From Pseudomonas sp. S04 (GTDB lineage: Bacteria > Pseudomonadota > Gammaproteobacteria > Pseudomonadales > Pseudomonadaceae), in the NCBI RefSeq assembly GCF_009834545.1, contig NZ_CP019427.1, forward strand, positions 1,589,001 to 1,653,000: 64,000 bases of DNA, read 5' to 3'. Below, piece after piece: positions 7,618 to 15,926 of the stretch. The position numbers and the translations under genes were made by a program. Under the pieces are notes generated by a model. The model searched no databases. It worked only from the letters and a program-made list of their open reading frames with translations, and was not told the DNA's origin. Position 1 is the stretch's first letter, and each line of letters opens with the position of its first letter.

Positions 7618-8568
7618 TCAGCGGTGGGTCACACCCGGCAGTACGCAGAGCATTTCGTACAGCAGGTTGGCGCCCAGCAGCGAGGTGTTGCCGGTGGTGT
7701 CGTACGGCGGCGAGACTTCTACCAGGTCGCAGCCAATCAGGTCGAGACCCTGGCAGCCACGGACGATTTCAATCGCCTGGATGGTGGTCAGGCCACCGAT
7801 TTCCGGGGTGCCGGTGCCAGGGGCCCAGGCCGGATCGATGCCATCGATGTCGAAGCTCAGGTACACCGGGCCACCGCCGACTTTCTCGCGCACTTCAGCC
7901 ATCAGCGGCGCCAGGGATTTGTGCCAGCACTCTTCGGCCTGGACCACACGGAACCCCTGTTTGCGGCTCCAGTTGAAGTCCTCCGCGGTATAGCCCTGGG
8001 CGCGCAGGCCGATCTGCACCACACGGTCGCAGTCCAGCAGGCCTTCTTCGACGGCGCGGCGGAAGGTGGTGCCATGGGCGATCTTCTCGCCGAACATGTG
8101 ATCGTTGACATCGGCGTGAGCGTCGATATGCACCAGGCCGACCTTGCCGTGCTTCTTGTGGATGGCCCGCAGGATCGGCAGGGTGATGGTGTGGTCGCCA
8201 CCAAGGGTCAGCGGGATCACGTCGTGTTCGAGGATCTCGTCGTAGGACTCTTCGATGATGCGCACGGCATCCAGCAGGTTGAAGGTGTTGATCGCCACGT
8301 CACCGATGTCGGCAACCGACAGCGAGTCGAACGGCGCGGCACCGGTGGCCATGTTGTACGGGCGGATCATCACCGATTCAGCGCGGATCTCCCGGGGCCC
8401 GAAGCGGGTACCGGCGCGCAGCGAGGTGCCGATGTCCAGCGGGATGCCAATGAAGGCAGCGTCCAGGCCGGCAGCGGTTTGCAAGTGGGGGAGTCGCATC
8501 ATGGTGGCGATGCCGCCGAAGCGCGGCATTTCGTTGCCGCCCAGTGGTTGGTGAAGAATTTTGTCCAC
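7618..8568 (-). CDS. gbuA: Guanidinobutyrase (ureohydrolase family)
   Basis: This 316-residue enzyme is a ureohydrolase with the binuclear manganese motifs GGDHT, DAHADVND and SFDIDGIDPAWAPG, all intact. It matches Pseudomonas GbuA, which hydrolyses 4-guanidinobutyrate to 4-aminobutyrate and urea in arginine catabolism, in sequence (LHQPLGGNEMPRFGGIATMM at the N-terminus), length (GbuA about 319 residues) and neighbourhood with a divergent LysR gene. The start codon is GTG at 8568, with GAGG upstream. Agmatinase (SpeB) is the main alternative; the adjacent GbuR-like regulator favours GbuA. Cytoplasmic; probably induced by GbuR with the guanidino substrate. Confidence 0.88.
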   Translation of the reverse strand: MDKILHQPLGGNEMPRFGGIATMMRLPHLQTAAGLDAAFIGIPLDIGTSLRAGTRFGPREIRAESVMIRPYNMATGAAPFDSLSVADIGDVAINTFNLLDAVRIIEESYDEILEHDVIPLTLGGDHTITLPILRAIHKKHGKVGLVHIDAHADVNDHMFGEKIAHGTTFRRAVEEGLLDCDRVVQIGLRAQGYTAEDFNWSRKQGFRVVQAEECWHKSLAPLMAEVREKVGGGPVYLSFDIDGIDPAWAPGTGTPEIGGLTTIQAIEIVRGCQGLDLIGCDLVEVSPPYDTTGNTSLLGANLLYEMLCVLPGVTHR

Positions 8569-8691
8569 GGGTATGGCCTCATCGTCTTTGTTTTATTTAT
8601 GGGGTTGCGCAGCGCATCGGGAATGCACGGGCACCTGTTGGGCGGATTCTGCGAAATGTAGTTGCGTAGAAGAATCGCTACCGGCAAATAC

Positions 8692-8715
8692 TTAGTTCAG
8701 ATTTTTCTAAACTAA
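8692..8715. promoter_or_regulatory. Candidate GbuR operator (inverted repeat)
   Basis: TTAGTTCAG (8692-8700) and CTAAACTAA (8707-8715) form an inverted repeat matching at 8 of 9 positions with a 6-bp AT-rich spacer. It lies in the divergent interval between gbuA and gbuR, as expected for a LysR-type operator. Binding by GbuR is inferred from position. Confidence 0.5.
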
Positions 8716-8804
8716 TGCTGACGGGGGCGATAGACTTCGCAGCCGAACGCAGGCTGCACCAGCTGCTACAGGGACTGTGTCGCGACGTCACTCGGAGCTC
8801 TGCC

Positions 8805-9698
8805 ATGGCCAACGCTTTACCCGACCTGAAACTATTGCGCATCTTCGTCAGCGTGGTCCGTCATCAGGGGTTCGCCAATGCCCAGCACGAGCTCAACCTG
8901 TCGACCTCGGCCATCAGCACCTACATGAGCCAGCTCGAAGCCGCGTTGGGCCTGGTGCTCTGCCATCGTGGGCGGGGCGGGTTCAGCCTGACCAGCAAGG
9001 GCGAGCTGTTTCACCAGGAGACCTTGCGCCTGCTCGGCGAGCTCGAAGGCTTCGAGCAATACGCCGCCGCGCTCAAGGGCGAGTTGCGCGGTACGCTCAA
9101 CCTGGGGGTGATCGACTCCACCGTCAGCGACAAGGCCTTGCCGTTCGCCGAAGCCATCGGCGCCTACACCCTGGAGCACCCGGCGGTGCATTTGCACCTG
9201 TCGGTAATGAGCCCCTACGAATTGCAACTCGGGGTGCAGGACAACCGCCTGGACCTGGCTATCGGCGCGTTCTCGACCCGCATGAGCGGCCTGGTCTACA
9301 TGCCGCTCTATCGTGAGCAGCACTGGTTGTATTGCAGCAACCGCCACCCGCTGTTCACCGAGCGGCGCATACCCGAACAGTTGATTACCCAGCAACGCAT
9401 GGTCGGGCGTGGCTACTGGAGCCAGGCCGAACTGGCCCGCCACGGCTTCAAGCACAGCGCCGCGACCGTGGACAGTATGGAGGCGCAGTTGATTCTGGTG
9501 CTGTCCGGCGCCTACATCGGCTACCTGCCCGAGCACTACGCCCAGGCCTGGGCCGACAAGGGCGATCTGCGGGTGTTGCTGCCGGCCACCTTCGGCTACC
9601 AGGCGCCGTTTTCGATGATTGTGCGGCGGGGGCGCAGTCGCGAACCGCTGATCCAGACCTTCCGTGACTTGCTTAAAGCCCAACTGAATCAGGCCTGA
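8805..9698 (+). CDS. gbuR: LysR-family regulator of guanidinobutyrate use
   Basis: The 297-residue protein starts at ATG 8805 (GGAG 7 nt before it); an in-frame ATG at 8715 would add 30 unlikely residues. Residues 5-65 form a LysR winged HTH (LKLLRIFVSVVRHQGFANAQ, LSTSAISTYMSQLEAALG), followed by a periplasmic-binding-like effector domain. It is divergent from gbuA, the arrangement of gbuR/gbuA in P. aeruginosa, where GbuR activates gbuA in the presence of 4-guanidinobutyrate. Assignment to GbuR rests on that context. The next gene starts 5 bp after its stop, suggesting co-transcription. Confidence 0.8.
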   Translation: MANALPDLKLLRIFVSVVRHQGFANAQHELNLSTSAISTYMSQLEAALGLVLCHRGRGGFSLTSKGELFHQETLRLLGELEGFEQYAAALKGELRGTLNLGVIDSTVSDKALPFAEAIGAYTLEHPAVHLHLSVMSPYELQLGVQDNRLDLAIGAFSTRMSGLVYMPLYREQHWLYCSNRHPLFTERRIPEQLITQQRMVGRGYWSQAELARHGFKHSAATVDSMEAQLILVLSGAYIGYLPEHYAQAWADKGDLRVLLPATFGYQAPFSMIVRRGRSREPLIQTFRDLLKAQLNQA

Positions 9699-9703
9699 AG
9701 ACC

Positions 9704-10300
9704 ATGTCCAGAATTCAATGTCCGCGCTGCCTGCGCCCGCAAACCCATTGCCTGTGCCCGCTGATCCCCAGCCTCGACAGCCGCACCCGGGTGCTGCTGC
9801 TGCAGCATCCCAGCGAAGTGAACCACGCCTTGAACACCGCGCGGCTGGCGGCGCTTGGGTTGAAGAATGCCGAGTTGATCGTCGGCGAGGTGTTCGAGGA
9901 TTTGCCGGCGCTGTTGAATCAGCCGGGGTATCGGGCGCGGTTGCTGTTCCCCGGTGACGATGCGCAGCCGATGCAGGCTTATGCCACGACAGACGAACCG
10001 TTGCTGCTGGTCGTCCCGGACGGCACCTGGCGCAAGGCGCGCAAGATGCTGCACCTCAATCCGCTGCTGGCGGCGTTGCCGAGGGTGACGCTGGCCGAGG
10101 GCGGTGTGTCTCGCTATCGGCTGCGCAAGGCGCCGGGACCGGGGGCGTTGTCGACGGTGGAGGCGATTGTGCAGGCGCTGGAAACCCTCGAAGCGCCGGC
10201 GACGTTTGCGCCGTTGTTGAAGCCGTTTGAAGCATTGATCGAGGGGCAGATTGCGGCGATGGGGGAGGAGGTTTTTCAACGCAACCATGGGCCGAAATAG
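9704..10300 (+). CDS. tapT: tRNA-uridine aminocarboxypropyltransferase (DTW domain)
   Basis: The 198-residue protein carries an N-terminal cysteine cluster (CPRCLRPQTHCLC) that probably binds zinc and the DTW-family signature in the form PDGTWRKARKM near residue 105, then LRKAPGPGALSTVEAI. DTW proteins such as E. coli TapT attach the aminocarboxypropyl group of S-adenosylmethionine to uridine 47 of tRNA (acp3U). Here the D-T-W motif reads D-G-T-W. It follows gbuR by 5 bp but is unlikely to be functionally linked. Cytoplasmic. The family call is firm; the exact tRNA position is by analogy. Confidence 0.82.
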   Translation: MSRIQCPRCLRPQTHCLCPLIPSLDSRTRVLLLQHPSEVNHALNTARLAALGLKNAELIVGEVFEDLPALLNQPGYRARLLFPGDDAQPMQAYATTDEPLLLVVPDGTWRKARKMLHLNPLLAALPRVTLAEGGVSRYRLRKAPGPGALSTVEAIVQALETLEAPATFAPLLKPFEALIEGQIAAMGEEVFQRNHGPK

Positions 10301-10401
10301 TTGTTGTTTGTGCGGGCCCCATCGCGGGCAAGTCGAATCGTCGCACCGCCGCCCCCACAGGTTCAGTGGTGTTCGCAGATTTTGTGTACACAACGGACAC
10401 T

Positions 10402-10425
10402 GTGGGAGCGAGCTTGCTCGCGATG
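10402..10425 (+). repeat. Single REP sequence
   Basis: A REP of the same class as the 4361 copy, beginning GTGGGAGCGAGCTTGCTCGC, stands alone in the 143-bp gap between tapT and lapC, which converge here. No inverted partner was seen nearby. Confidence 0.8.
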
Positions 10426-10443
10426 GCGTCGGGTCAGTCGCCG

Positions 10444-11799
10444 CTACCTTTCCCGCATCGCCTCGGTCCGCGCTTTCAACACCGGTTTAAGCAAGTAATC
10501 CAGCACCGTTTTCTCCCCGGTAATGATGTCCACCGTCGCCACCATCCCCGGGATGATCAGCAGTGGTTTAACGTCCCCGCCCAAATGGTTTTTGTCGGTG
10601 CGCACCTGGATCAGGTAGAAGCTGTTGCCCTTGTCGTCGGTGATGGTGTCGGCGCCGATCAGTTCTAGTTTGGCGCTCAGCCCGCCGTAGATGGTGTAGT
10701 CGTAGGCGCTGAACTTGACCATGGCTTTCTGTCCTGGATGCAGGAAGGCCACGTCCTGCGGGCGGACCTTGGCCTCGATCAGCAGGTTGTCTTCCAGGGG
10801 CACGATTTCCAGCATGTCGCTGCCGGGCTGGACCACGCCGCCGATGGTGTTGACCTTGAGCACCTTGATGATCCCGTGCACCGGCGAGACCACGGTGGTG
10901 CGGGTGACCCGATCGTCGATGGCGATGCTGGTGGCGGTGATTTTCGACAGTTCGGTGCGCTTCTCGTTGAGCTCCTTGGCCGCGTCCGAGCGAAAGCTCT
11001 GTACCGATTCGTCGAGCTTGCTCTTGATCTCGTCGATGGCTGACTCGGCGCGGGGAATGGCCAGGGTGGTGGCGTTCAGCGAGCCACGAATTTCCACCGC
11101 ACTGCGCTTGAGCCGCAGGATCTCCACCGGCGACACCGCACCGGTGCCGACCAGCGGCGCAGACATATTCATTTCCTGGTTGAGCAGTGCCAGGCTCGAA
11201 CTGTATTGCCCCTGCTTGGAGCGAAACTCCGCCAGCTCCTGGGTTTTTTGCCGAAGTTGCTCGCTGAGGGTCCGCTGTTCGCTGGCCAGGCGCCGTTGCC
11301 GTTGTTCGAACAGCGAGCGTTCGTCTTCGGCGACTTGCGGGGCCTTGGCGATCACCTCGGGGGAGAGTTTGAACGGCCGCCCCTCGGCTTCGGCGGACAG
11401 ACGTTCGACCTGGGCGGTCAAGGCATACCGATCGGCCTCGCTTTCGCCCTTGTTCGACAGGAACCGTGTGTCGTCGAGGCGCAGCAACGTGTCGCCCTTG
11501 TTCACCATTTGGCCTTCACGCACGAAGATCTCGGTGACAATCCCGCCTTCGAGGTTCTGGATCACCTGCACTTTGCTCGAGGGAATCGCCTTGCCTTCGC
11601 CCATGGTGACTTCCTGCAGCACCGCGAACCTGGCCCAGACCACGGCGCTGATGATCAGCGCGGCGGCGAGCCACACGGTGACCCGCGACCAGCGCGGCGA
11701 ATCCTGCAGCGAGGCGCTGGCGGTTTCCGGCATGAACTCGCTTTCGGCACTTTTGCCAAAACTGCCAAAGTAGCCGCGATCACCTGTAGGCCCGGACAT
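10444..11799 (-). CDS. lapC: Type I secretion membrane fusion protein LapC
   Basis: The 451-residue protein is an HlyD-family periplasmic adaptor: a cytoplasmic N-terminus, one membrane helix (VTVWLAAALIISAVVWARF, about residues 41-59), a lipoyl-like segment (VQVIQNLEGGIVTEIFVREGQ), a long coiled-coil region (about 120-300, rich in E, L, Q and R), and the closing beta domain with TTVVSPVHGIIKVLKVNTIGG. It bridges the LapB ATPase and the LapE outer-membrane channel in export of the adhesin LapA. The gene starts 9 bp after lapB on the same strand. Assignment as LapC rather than another HlyD protein rests on the complete lap context. Confidence 0.92.
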   Translation of the reverse strand: MSGPTGDRGYFGSFGKSAESEFMPETASASLQDSPRWSRVTVWLAAALIISAVVWARFAVLQEVTMGEGKAIPSSKVQVIQNLEGGIVTEIFVREGQMVNKGDTLLRLDDTRFLSNKGESEADRYALTAQVERLSAEAEGRPFKLSPEVIAKAPQVAEDERSLFEQRQRRLASEQRTLSEQLRQKTQELAEFRSKQGQYSSSLALLNQEMNMSAPLVGTGAVSPVEILRLKRSAVEIRGSLNATTLAIPRAESAIDEIKSKLDESVQSFRSDAAKELNEKRTELSKITATSIAIDDRVTRTTVVSPVHGIIKVLKVNTIGGVVQPGSDMLEIVPLEDNLLIEAKVRPQDVAFLHPGQKAMVKFSAYDYTIYGGLSAKLELIGADTITDDKGNSFYLIQVRTDKNHLGGDVKPLLIIPGMVATVDIITGEKTVLDYLLKPVLKARTEAMRER

Positions 11800-11808
11800 G
11801 TGCCACTC

Positions 11809-13968
11809 CTAGACGGCCGCAGAGCCGACTCGGCCCTTGCGCAGTGCATCGATAACCGCTTCTTTCGGACCGTCGGCGACGATGCGGCCGTTGTCCAGCA
11901 CCAGCAGCCGGTCCACCAGGCTGAGCATCGAGGTGCGGTGGGTCACCAGCAGCAAGGTCTTGCCCTGGACCCAGGTCTGCAGTTTCTGGCGCAGGACGTC
12001 TTCGCTGCTGTTGTCCATGGCGCTGGTGGGTTCGTCGAGCACCAGGATCGGTGGGTCGAGCAGCAGGGCCCGGGCCAGCAGGACCGCCTGGCGCTGACCG
12101 CCGGACAGCAGTTGGCCGCGTTCGCCCACGGGGCGGTCAAAGCCCTGGGGATGCTGGCGGGCCAGGTCGGTGACGCCGGTCAGTTCGGCGACCTCAAGCA
12201 TGCGCGCATCGCTGATGTAGCGTGCGCCGAGGGTCAGGTTATCGCGCAGGCTGCCGGCCAGCAGCGGCAGGTCGTGCGCGACATAGCCGATCTGCTGGCG
12301 CAGGTCGGCGACATCCAGTTGCCGCAGGTCCAGGCCATCGAGCAGCAACTGGCCTTCGTCCGGGGCATAGAAGCCCATCACCAGGCGCGCCAGGGTGCTT
12401 TTGCCCGATCCGCTGCGACCGATGATGCCGATCCGCTCGCCAGGCTTGAGGCTGAAACTGACCGTGGCCAGCGCCGGGGCGCTTTGTCCCTGGTAGTGGA
12501 AGGTCACGCCGCTGACGTCCAGCGCCCCTTGCAGTTGCGTACGCTCCAGGGGCCGCTGGCCGGCGTCGCGTTCCTGGGGCAGGGACATCAGCGCATCGGT
12601 GCTCTTCATCGTCAGTTGGGCTTGCTGGTAGCGGGTGATCAACCCGGCAATCTGGCCGAGCGGCGCGAGCACCCGGCTGCCGAGCATGTAGGTCGCCACC
12701 AGTGCGCCGACGCTGAGGTTGCCGGCGATGATGCTGTAGACCCCGGCGACGATGGTCGCCATGCCGGAGAACTGCTGGATGAACAGGGTGCCATTGGTGG
12801 CCAGCGCCGCGAGGTTGCGCGCGTGGCTGTCGAGGCGGGTCAGGGCGCCGTGGGTGCTTTCCCAGCGGTGCTGGCGTTCGCTCTCGGCGCTGCAGGCCTT
12901 GAGGGTTTCCAGGCCGCCGAGGGTTTCGATCAGTAGCGCCTGGCGTTCGGCGCCCAAGGCCAGGCTCTTGTGCACGGTGTCGCGCAGGCGGGACTGGATC
13001 AGCAGGGCGAAGATGATGGTGATGGGAAACGCGAGCATCGGGATCACCACCAGCCAGCCGCCGAGCAGGCCGATCACCACCAGCATCAGCACGGCGAACG
13101 GCAGGTCGATCAGGCTGGTGAGGGTCACCGCCGTGAGAAATTCACGCAGGCCCTGGAAGTCGTGGATGCTCTGGGCAAAGCCGCCGATGGTCGCTGGCCG
13201 GGCTTTCATCGCCATGCCGGTGATGCGCTCGAACAGGGTCGCGGACAGGATCACGTCGGTCTTGCGCCCTGCGGTGTCCAGCAAGTGCGCGCGCACCACC
13301 CGCAGCACCAGTTCGAAACCAGTGCCGATCAACAGGCCGATGGCCAACACCCACAGGGTCGAGGTGGCCTGGTTCGGCACCACCCGGTCGTAGGTCTGCA
13401 TGACGAACAGCGGCACCATCAAGCCCAGCAGGTTGATCAGGAAACTCGCCAGGATCGCGTCGCTGTACAGCCAGCGGGACAGCTTGAGGGTGTCGCGAAA
13501 CCAGGCGTCGACCCGTGGCACCAGGGGTGAACGCAGCTCTTCGAGTTCATGCCGGGGGCGGGCGAACAGCGCCTGGCCGCTGTAGGCTTCGGCCAGTTCT
13601 TCGCGGCTGACCCATTGTTCGCCACCTTCGGCCTCGCTGGGCAGGATCAGGGCCTGGCCATCCTCGCCCCAGCGGCGCAGGACCGCGCAGCGGCGGTCCT
13701 TGAGAATCAGCAGGACCGGCAGGTTGAGCGCCGACAGCGACCCCAGTTCACGGCGCAGCAAGCGCGCTTGCAGGCTGGCCCGGGCGGCGGCGCGGGGCAG
13801 CAGGTCGAGGCTCAGACGTTGCTTGTCCAGCGGCAGTCCGGCGCTCAGGCTGGCCCGGCTGACATTGCAGCCGTGCAGCTTGCACAGGATCAGCAAGCCA
13901 TCGAGCAACGGATCATCAAAGCTCAGGCGTGGGTCGGCGCCAGTGTTGCCGGGTTGCATGCTGGTCAA
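11809..13968 (-). CDS. lapB: Type I secretion ABC transporter LapB
   Basis: This 719-residue ABC exporter has an N-terminal C39-peptidase-like domain (about 1-140), a six-helix membrane domain (about 155-440) and a nucleotide-binding domain with Walker A GRSGSGKST (about residue 520), signature LSGGQRQ (about 620) and Walker B ILVLDEPTSAMD. The C39-like domain lacks a clear catalytic Cys-His pair, as in RTX-type exporters where it binds substrate instead of cleaving it. It powers LapA export. lapE ends 18 bp upstream and lapC starts 9 bp downstream, so lapEBC form one operon. Confidence 0.92.
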   Translation of the reverse strand: MTSMQPGNTGADPRLSFDDPLLDGLLILCKLHGCNVSRASLSAGLPLDKQRLSLDLLPRAAARASLQARLLRRELGSLSALNLPVLLILKDRRCAVLRRWGEDGQALILPSEAEGGEQWVSREELAEAYSGQALFARPRHELEELRSPLVPRVDAWFRDTLKLSRWLYSDAILASFLINLLGLMVPLFVMQTYDRVVPNQATSTLWVLAIGLLIGTGFELVLRVVRAHLLDTAGRKTDVILSATLFERITGMAMKARPATIGGFAQSIHDFQGLREFLTAVTLTSLIDLPFAVLMLVVIGLLGGWLVVIPMLAFPITIIFALLIQSRLRDTVHKSLALGAERQALLIETLGGLETLKACSAESERQHRWESTHGALTRLDSHARNLAALATNGTLFIQQFSGMATIVAGVYSIIAGNLSVGALVATYMLGSRVLAPLGQIAGLITRYQQAQLTMKSTDALMSLPQERDAGQRPLERTQLQGALDVSGVTFHYQGQSAPALATVSFSLKPGERIGIIGRSGSGKSTLARLVMGFYAPDEGQLLLDGLDLRQLDVADLRQQIGYVAHDLPLLAGSLRDNLTLGARYISDARMLEVAELTGVTDLARQHPQGFDRPVGERGQLLSGGQRQAVLLARALLLDPPILVLDEPTSAMDNSSEDVLRQKLQTWVQGKTLLLVTHRTSMLSLVDRLLVLDNGRIVADGPKEAVIDALRKGRVGSAAV

Positions 13969-13986
13969 TTCGGGTACCCCGGTTCG

Positions 13987-15345
13987 CTAGCGCATCTCTG
14001 GCAGACGGGCCTGGCTTTTCACTTCGCTTTGCGCAATCGCCTCGGCCGGCACCACCACCTTGGCTTTGCTCAACAGCTCGCCCATGTTCGCCAGGATCCG
14101 GTACATGGAAAACTCCTCGGTGTAGCGCACTTCGGTGTAGCGGCGATTGGCGTTGTACAGCTCGTTTTCACTGTCCAGCAGGTCGAGCAGGGTGCGCTGG
14201 CCGAGGCCGAATTGATCCTGGTAGGCGGCGCGCACGCGCATGGTGGTATCGGCGTATTCGCGGGCGGTGGGGGTTTGTTTCTTGGCGTTGACCATGGCGT
14301 TCCAGGCCAGGGTGATGTTCTCGTTGAGCATGCGCAGGGCGTTGTTGCGGATGTCCATGGCCTGGTTGATCTTGTGCGCATCCGATTGCAGGCGGGCCTT
14401 GTCACTGCCGCCGCGGAACAGGTTGTAGTTCATGATCACACCGACGCGCCACTCGTTGTCGTGGCCCTGGTCTCCCTGGATGTTGTTGTTGGCACCCACC
14501 GCCGCCTCTGCATCGAAGCGTGGGTAGAACGGCGACTTGGCGACTTCGTACTGGCTCTCGGCGGAGTTCACGTCGGCCTGGGCGGACTTGAGGTAGGGGT
14601 TGTTTTCCATCATTGCCTGACGGGCATCCGGCAGGCTCTGCGGAACCTCGCCGCGAATCGAGGGCAGGCTTTCCAGTTCGTCGGGCATGCGCCCTACGGC
14701 GCTGAAGAAGTTGGCTTCGGCATCGGCGAGATCGACCTGGGCGGTGTCCAGGTTGTTTTCCGCCAGGGCGCGACGCGCCTTGGATTGATCGAGGTCGGCA
14801 TTGCTGCCGACGCCGCGCTCGGTGCGCAGGCCGATCTGGTCGTTGACCCGCAAGTGCGCCTGCAGGTTGTTGGTGGCCAGGGTCACCAGTTCCCGGCGCT
14901 TGAGTACTTCCAGGTACACCTCGATGGTGCGCAGGGCCAGGCTCTCGGCGGTGCCGCGGGTGTAGTAGGCCCGGGAGTTGACGATGGCCTGGGTGCGCCC
15001 GACTTCGTTGGCGGTGTTGAACCCGTCAAACAGCATTTGCCGCAGGCGCAGCTCCGACTGGGTGTACCAATCGATTTCTGTATGGTGATTGCCCTGCGCG
15101 CGGGTGTTGGTGTTGTCGCTGTAGCCACGGCCATAACCGGCGTTCAGGTCGAGTGAAGGATAAAAACCGCCCTTGGCGACTTTTACGTCTTCATCCGCAG
15201 ACAGGCGATTGTTCTCACTGGCGTGCAGTTCCGGGTGGTTGTCCAGGGTGCTTTGAATCGCCTCGGTCAGCGACATGGCCTGGGCCTGTTGTGCGCAGGC
15301 CATGGCGATCAGAATCGCACTGCAGAGCGGGGTAAATACGCGCAT
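13987..15345 (-). CDS. lapE: TolC-like outer-membrane channel LapE
   Basis: The product (452 residues) starts at ATG 15345, which follows GAGAGG and opens a normal signal peptide (MRVFTPLCSAILIAMACAQQ, cleavage after AQA). An ORF extension to 15423 lacks a signal and is rejected. Two TolC repeats are visible; typical pieces are MSLTEAIQSTLDNHPELHAS, GVIMNYNLFRGGSDKARLQS and GLGQRTLLDLLDSENELYNA, the last being a hallmark of the AggA/TolC type I secretion group. In Pf0-1, the LapA retention module sits in this pore until cleavage. It is first in the lapEBC operon and divergent from lapA. Confidence 0.92.
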   Translation of the reverse strand: MRVFTPLCSAILIAMACAQQAQAMSLTEAIQSTLDNHPELHASENNRLSADEDVKVAKGGFYPSLDLNAGYGRGYSDNTNTRAQGNHHTEIDWYTQSELRLRQMLFDGFNTANEVGRTQAIVNSRAYYTRGTAESLALRTIEVYLEVLKRRELVTLATNNLQAHLRVNDQIGLRTERGVGSNADLDQSKARRALAENNLDTAQVDLADAEANFFSAVGRMPDELESLPSIRGEVPQSLPDARQAMMENNPYLKSAQADVNSAESQYEVAKSPFYPRFDAEAAVGANNNIQGDQGHDNEWRVGVIMNYNLFRGGSDKARLQSDAHKINQAMDIRNNALRMLNENITLAWNAMVNAKKQTPTAREYADTTMRVRAAYQDQFGLGQRTLLDLLDSENELYNANRRYTEVRYTEEFSMYRILANMGELLSKAKVVVPAEAIAQSEVKSQARLPEMR

Positions 15346-15926
15346 GGGGTGCCTCTCCCTGTGACTAATGGTGCTTGACTGTCGCCAATAATTTGGCGTT
15401 ATTTTCGGCAAAAACCGTATCAAGCATGTAACAACAGAGCTAAGAACATCCTAGGCAGAAGCTAAGAAGGATTTCTCATAACGCATATGTCGAAAAAAAC
15501 TTATGCGCCTCGAAAAAACCGGCACATTGTTCCCTGCACAAGCCTTGTATTTATGAGCTCTAGGGAGCTTGGCGAGGCTGGAAAAGGTTCCAACACTTTT
15601 GCAACATAGGGTGGAGAAGCGCTGGAGGGGATGGAGGCTGAACGGTTTTTAGGCGACAAAATATTGGCATGTTGCCGAAGATCCATCGTCAGCCACCCTC
15701 GTAGAACGGCTAGGCGGCGCTGAGTGAATGATTTCATTCAGTTTTGTCCCGCGATCATCAGCCCGCCTGCGTAGGCACGCGAGGCGAGATCCACGTCAGG
15801 CAAGGGCTTGCACCTTGAAGTGCGAGTGCTGCCGGGCAGAAGGTCCGTCCCGCAACCCGGCAAGACCCTGCATGCTTTCTCTGCACAACCCAGATGCCGA
15901 TGGACGTCGGCAGCGGAGGAAGGCTC
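15346..15926. other. Divergent lapE-lapA intergenic/regulatory region
   Basis: This 581-bp non-coding interval separates lapE and lapA and should carry both promoters. A perfect 7-bp inverted repeat, TGAATGA (15725-15731) and TCATTCA (15734-15740), with a 2-bp spacer, lies about 190 bp before the lapA start. CGCATA and TATGCG near 15484-15507 form another short dyad in an A-rich stretch. I could not find a convincing FleQ box or a sigma-54 element. Confidence 0.45.

Noticed and set aside
11206..12936. 576-codon ORF opposite lapC and lapB
   Set aside because: Shadow of the lapC/lapB frames; no motif, and it crosses the gene boundary.
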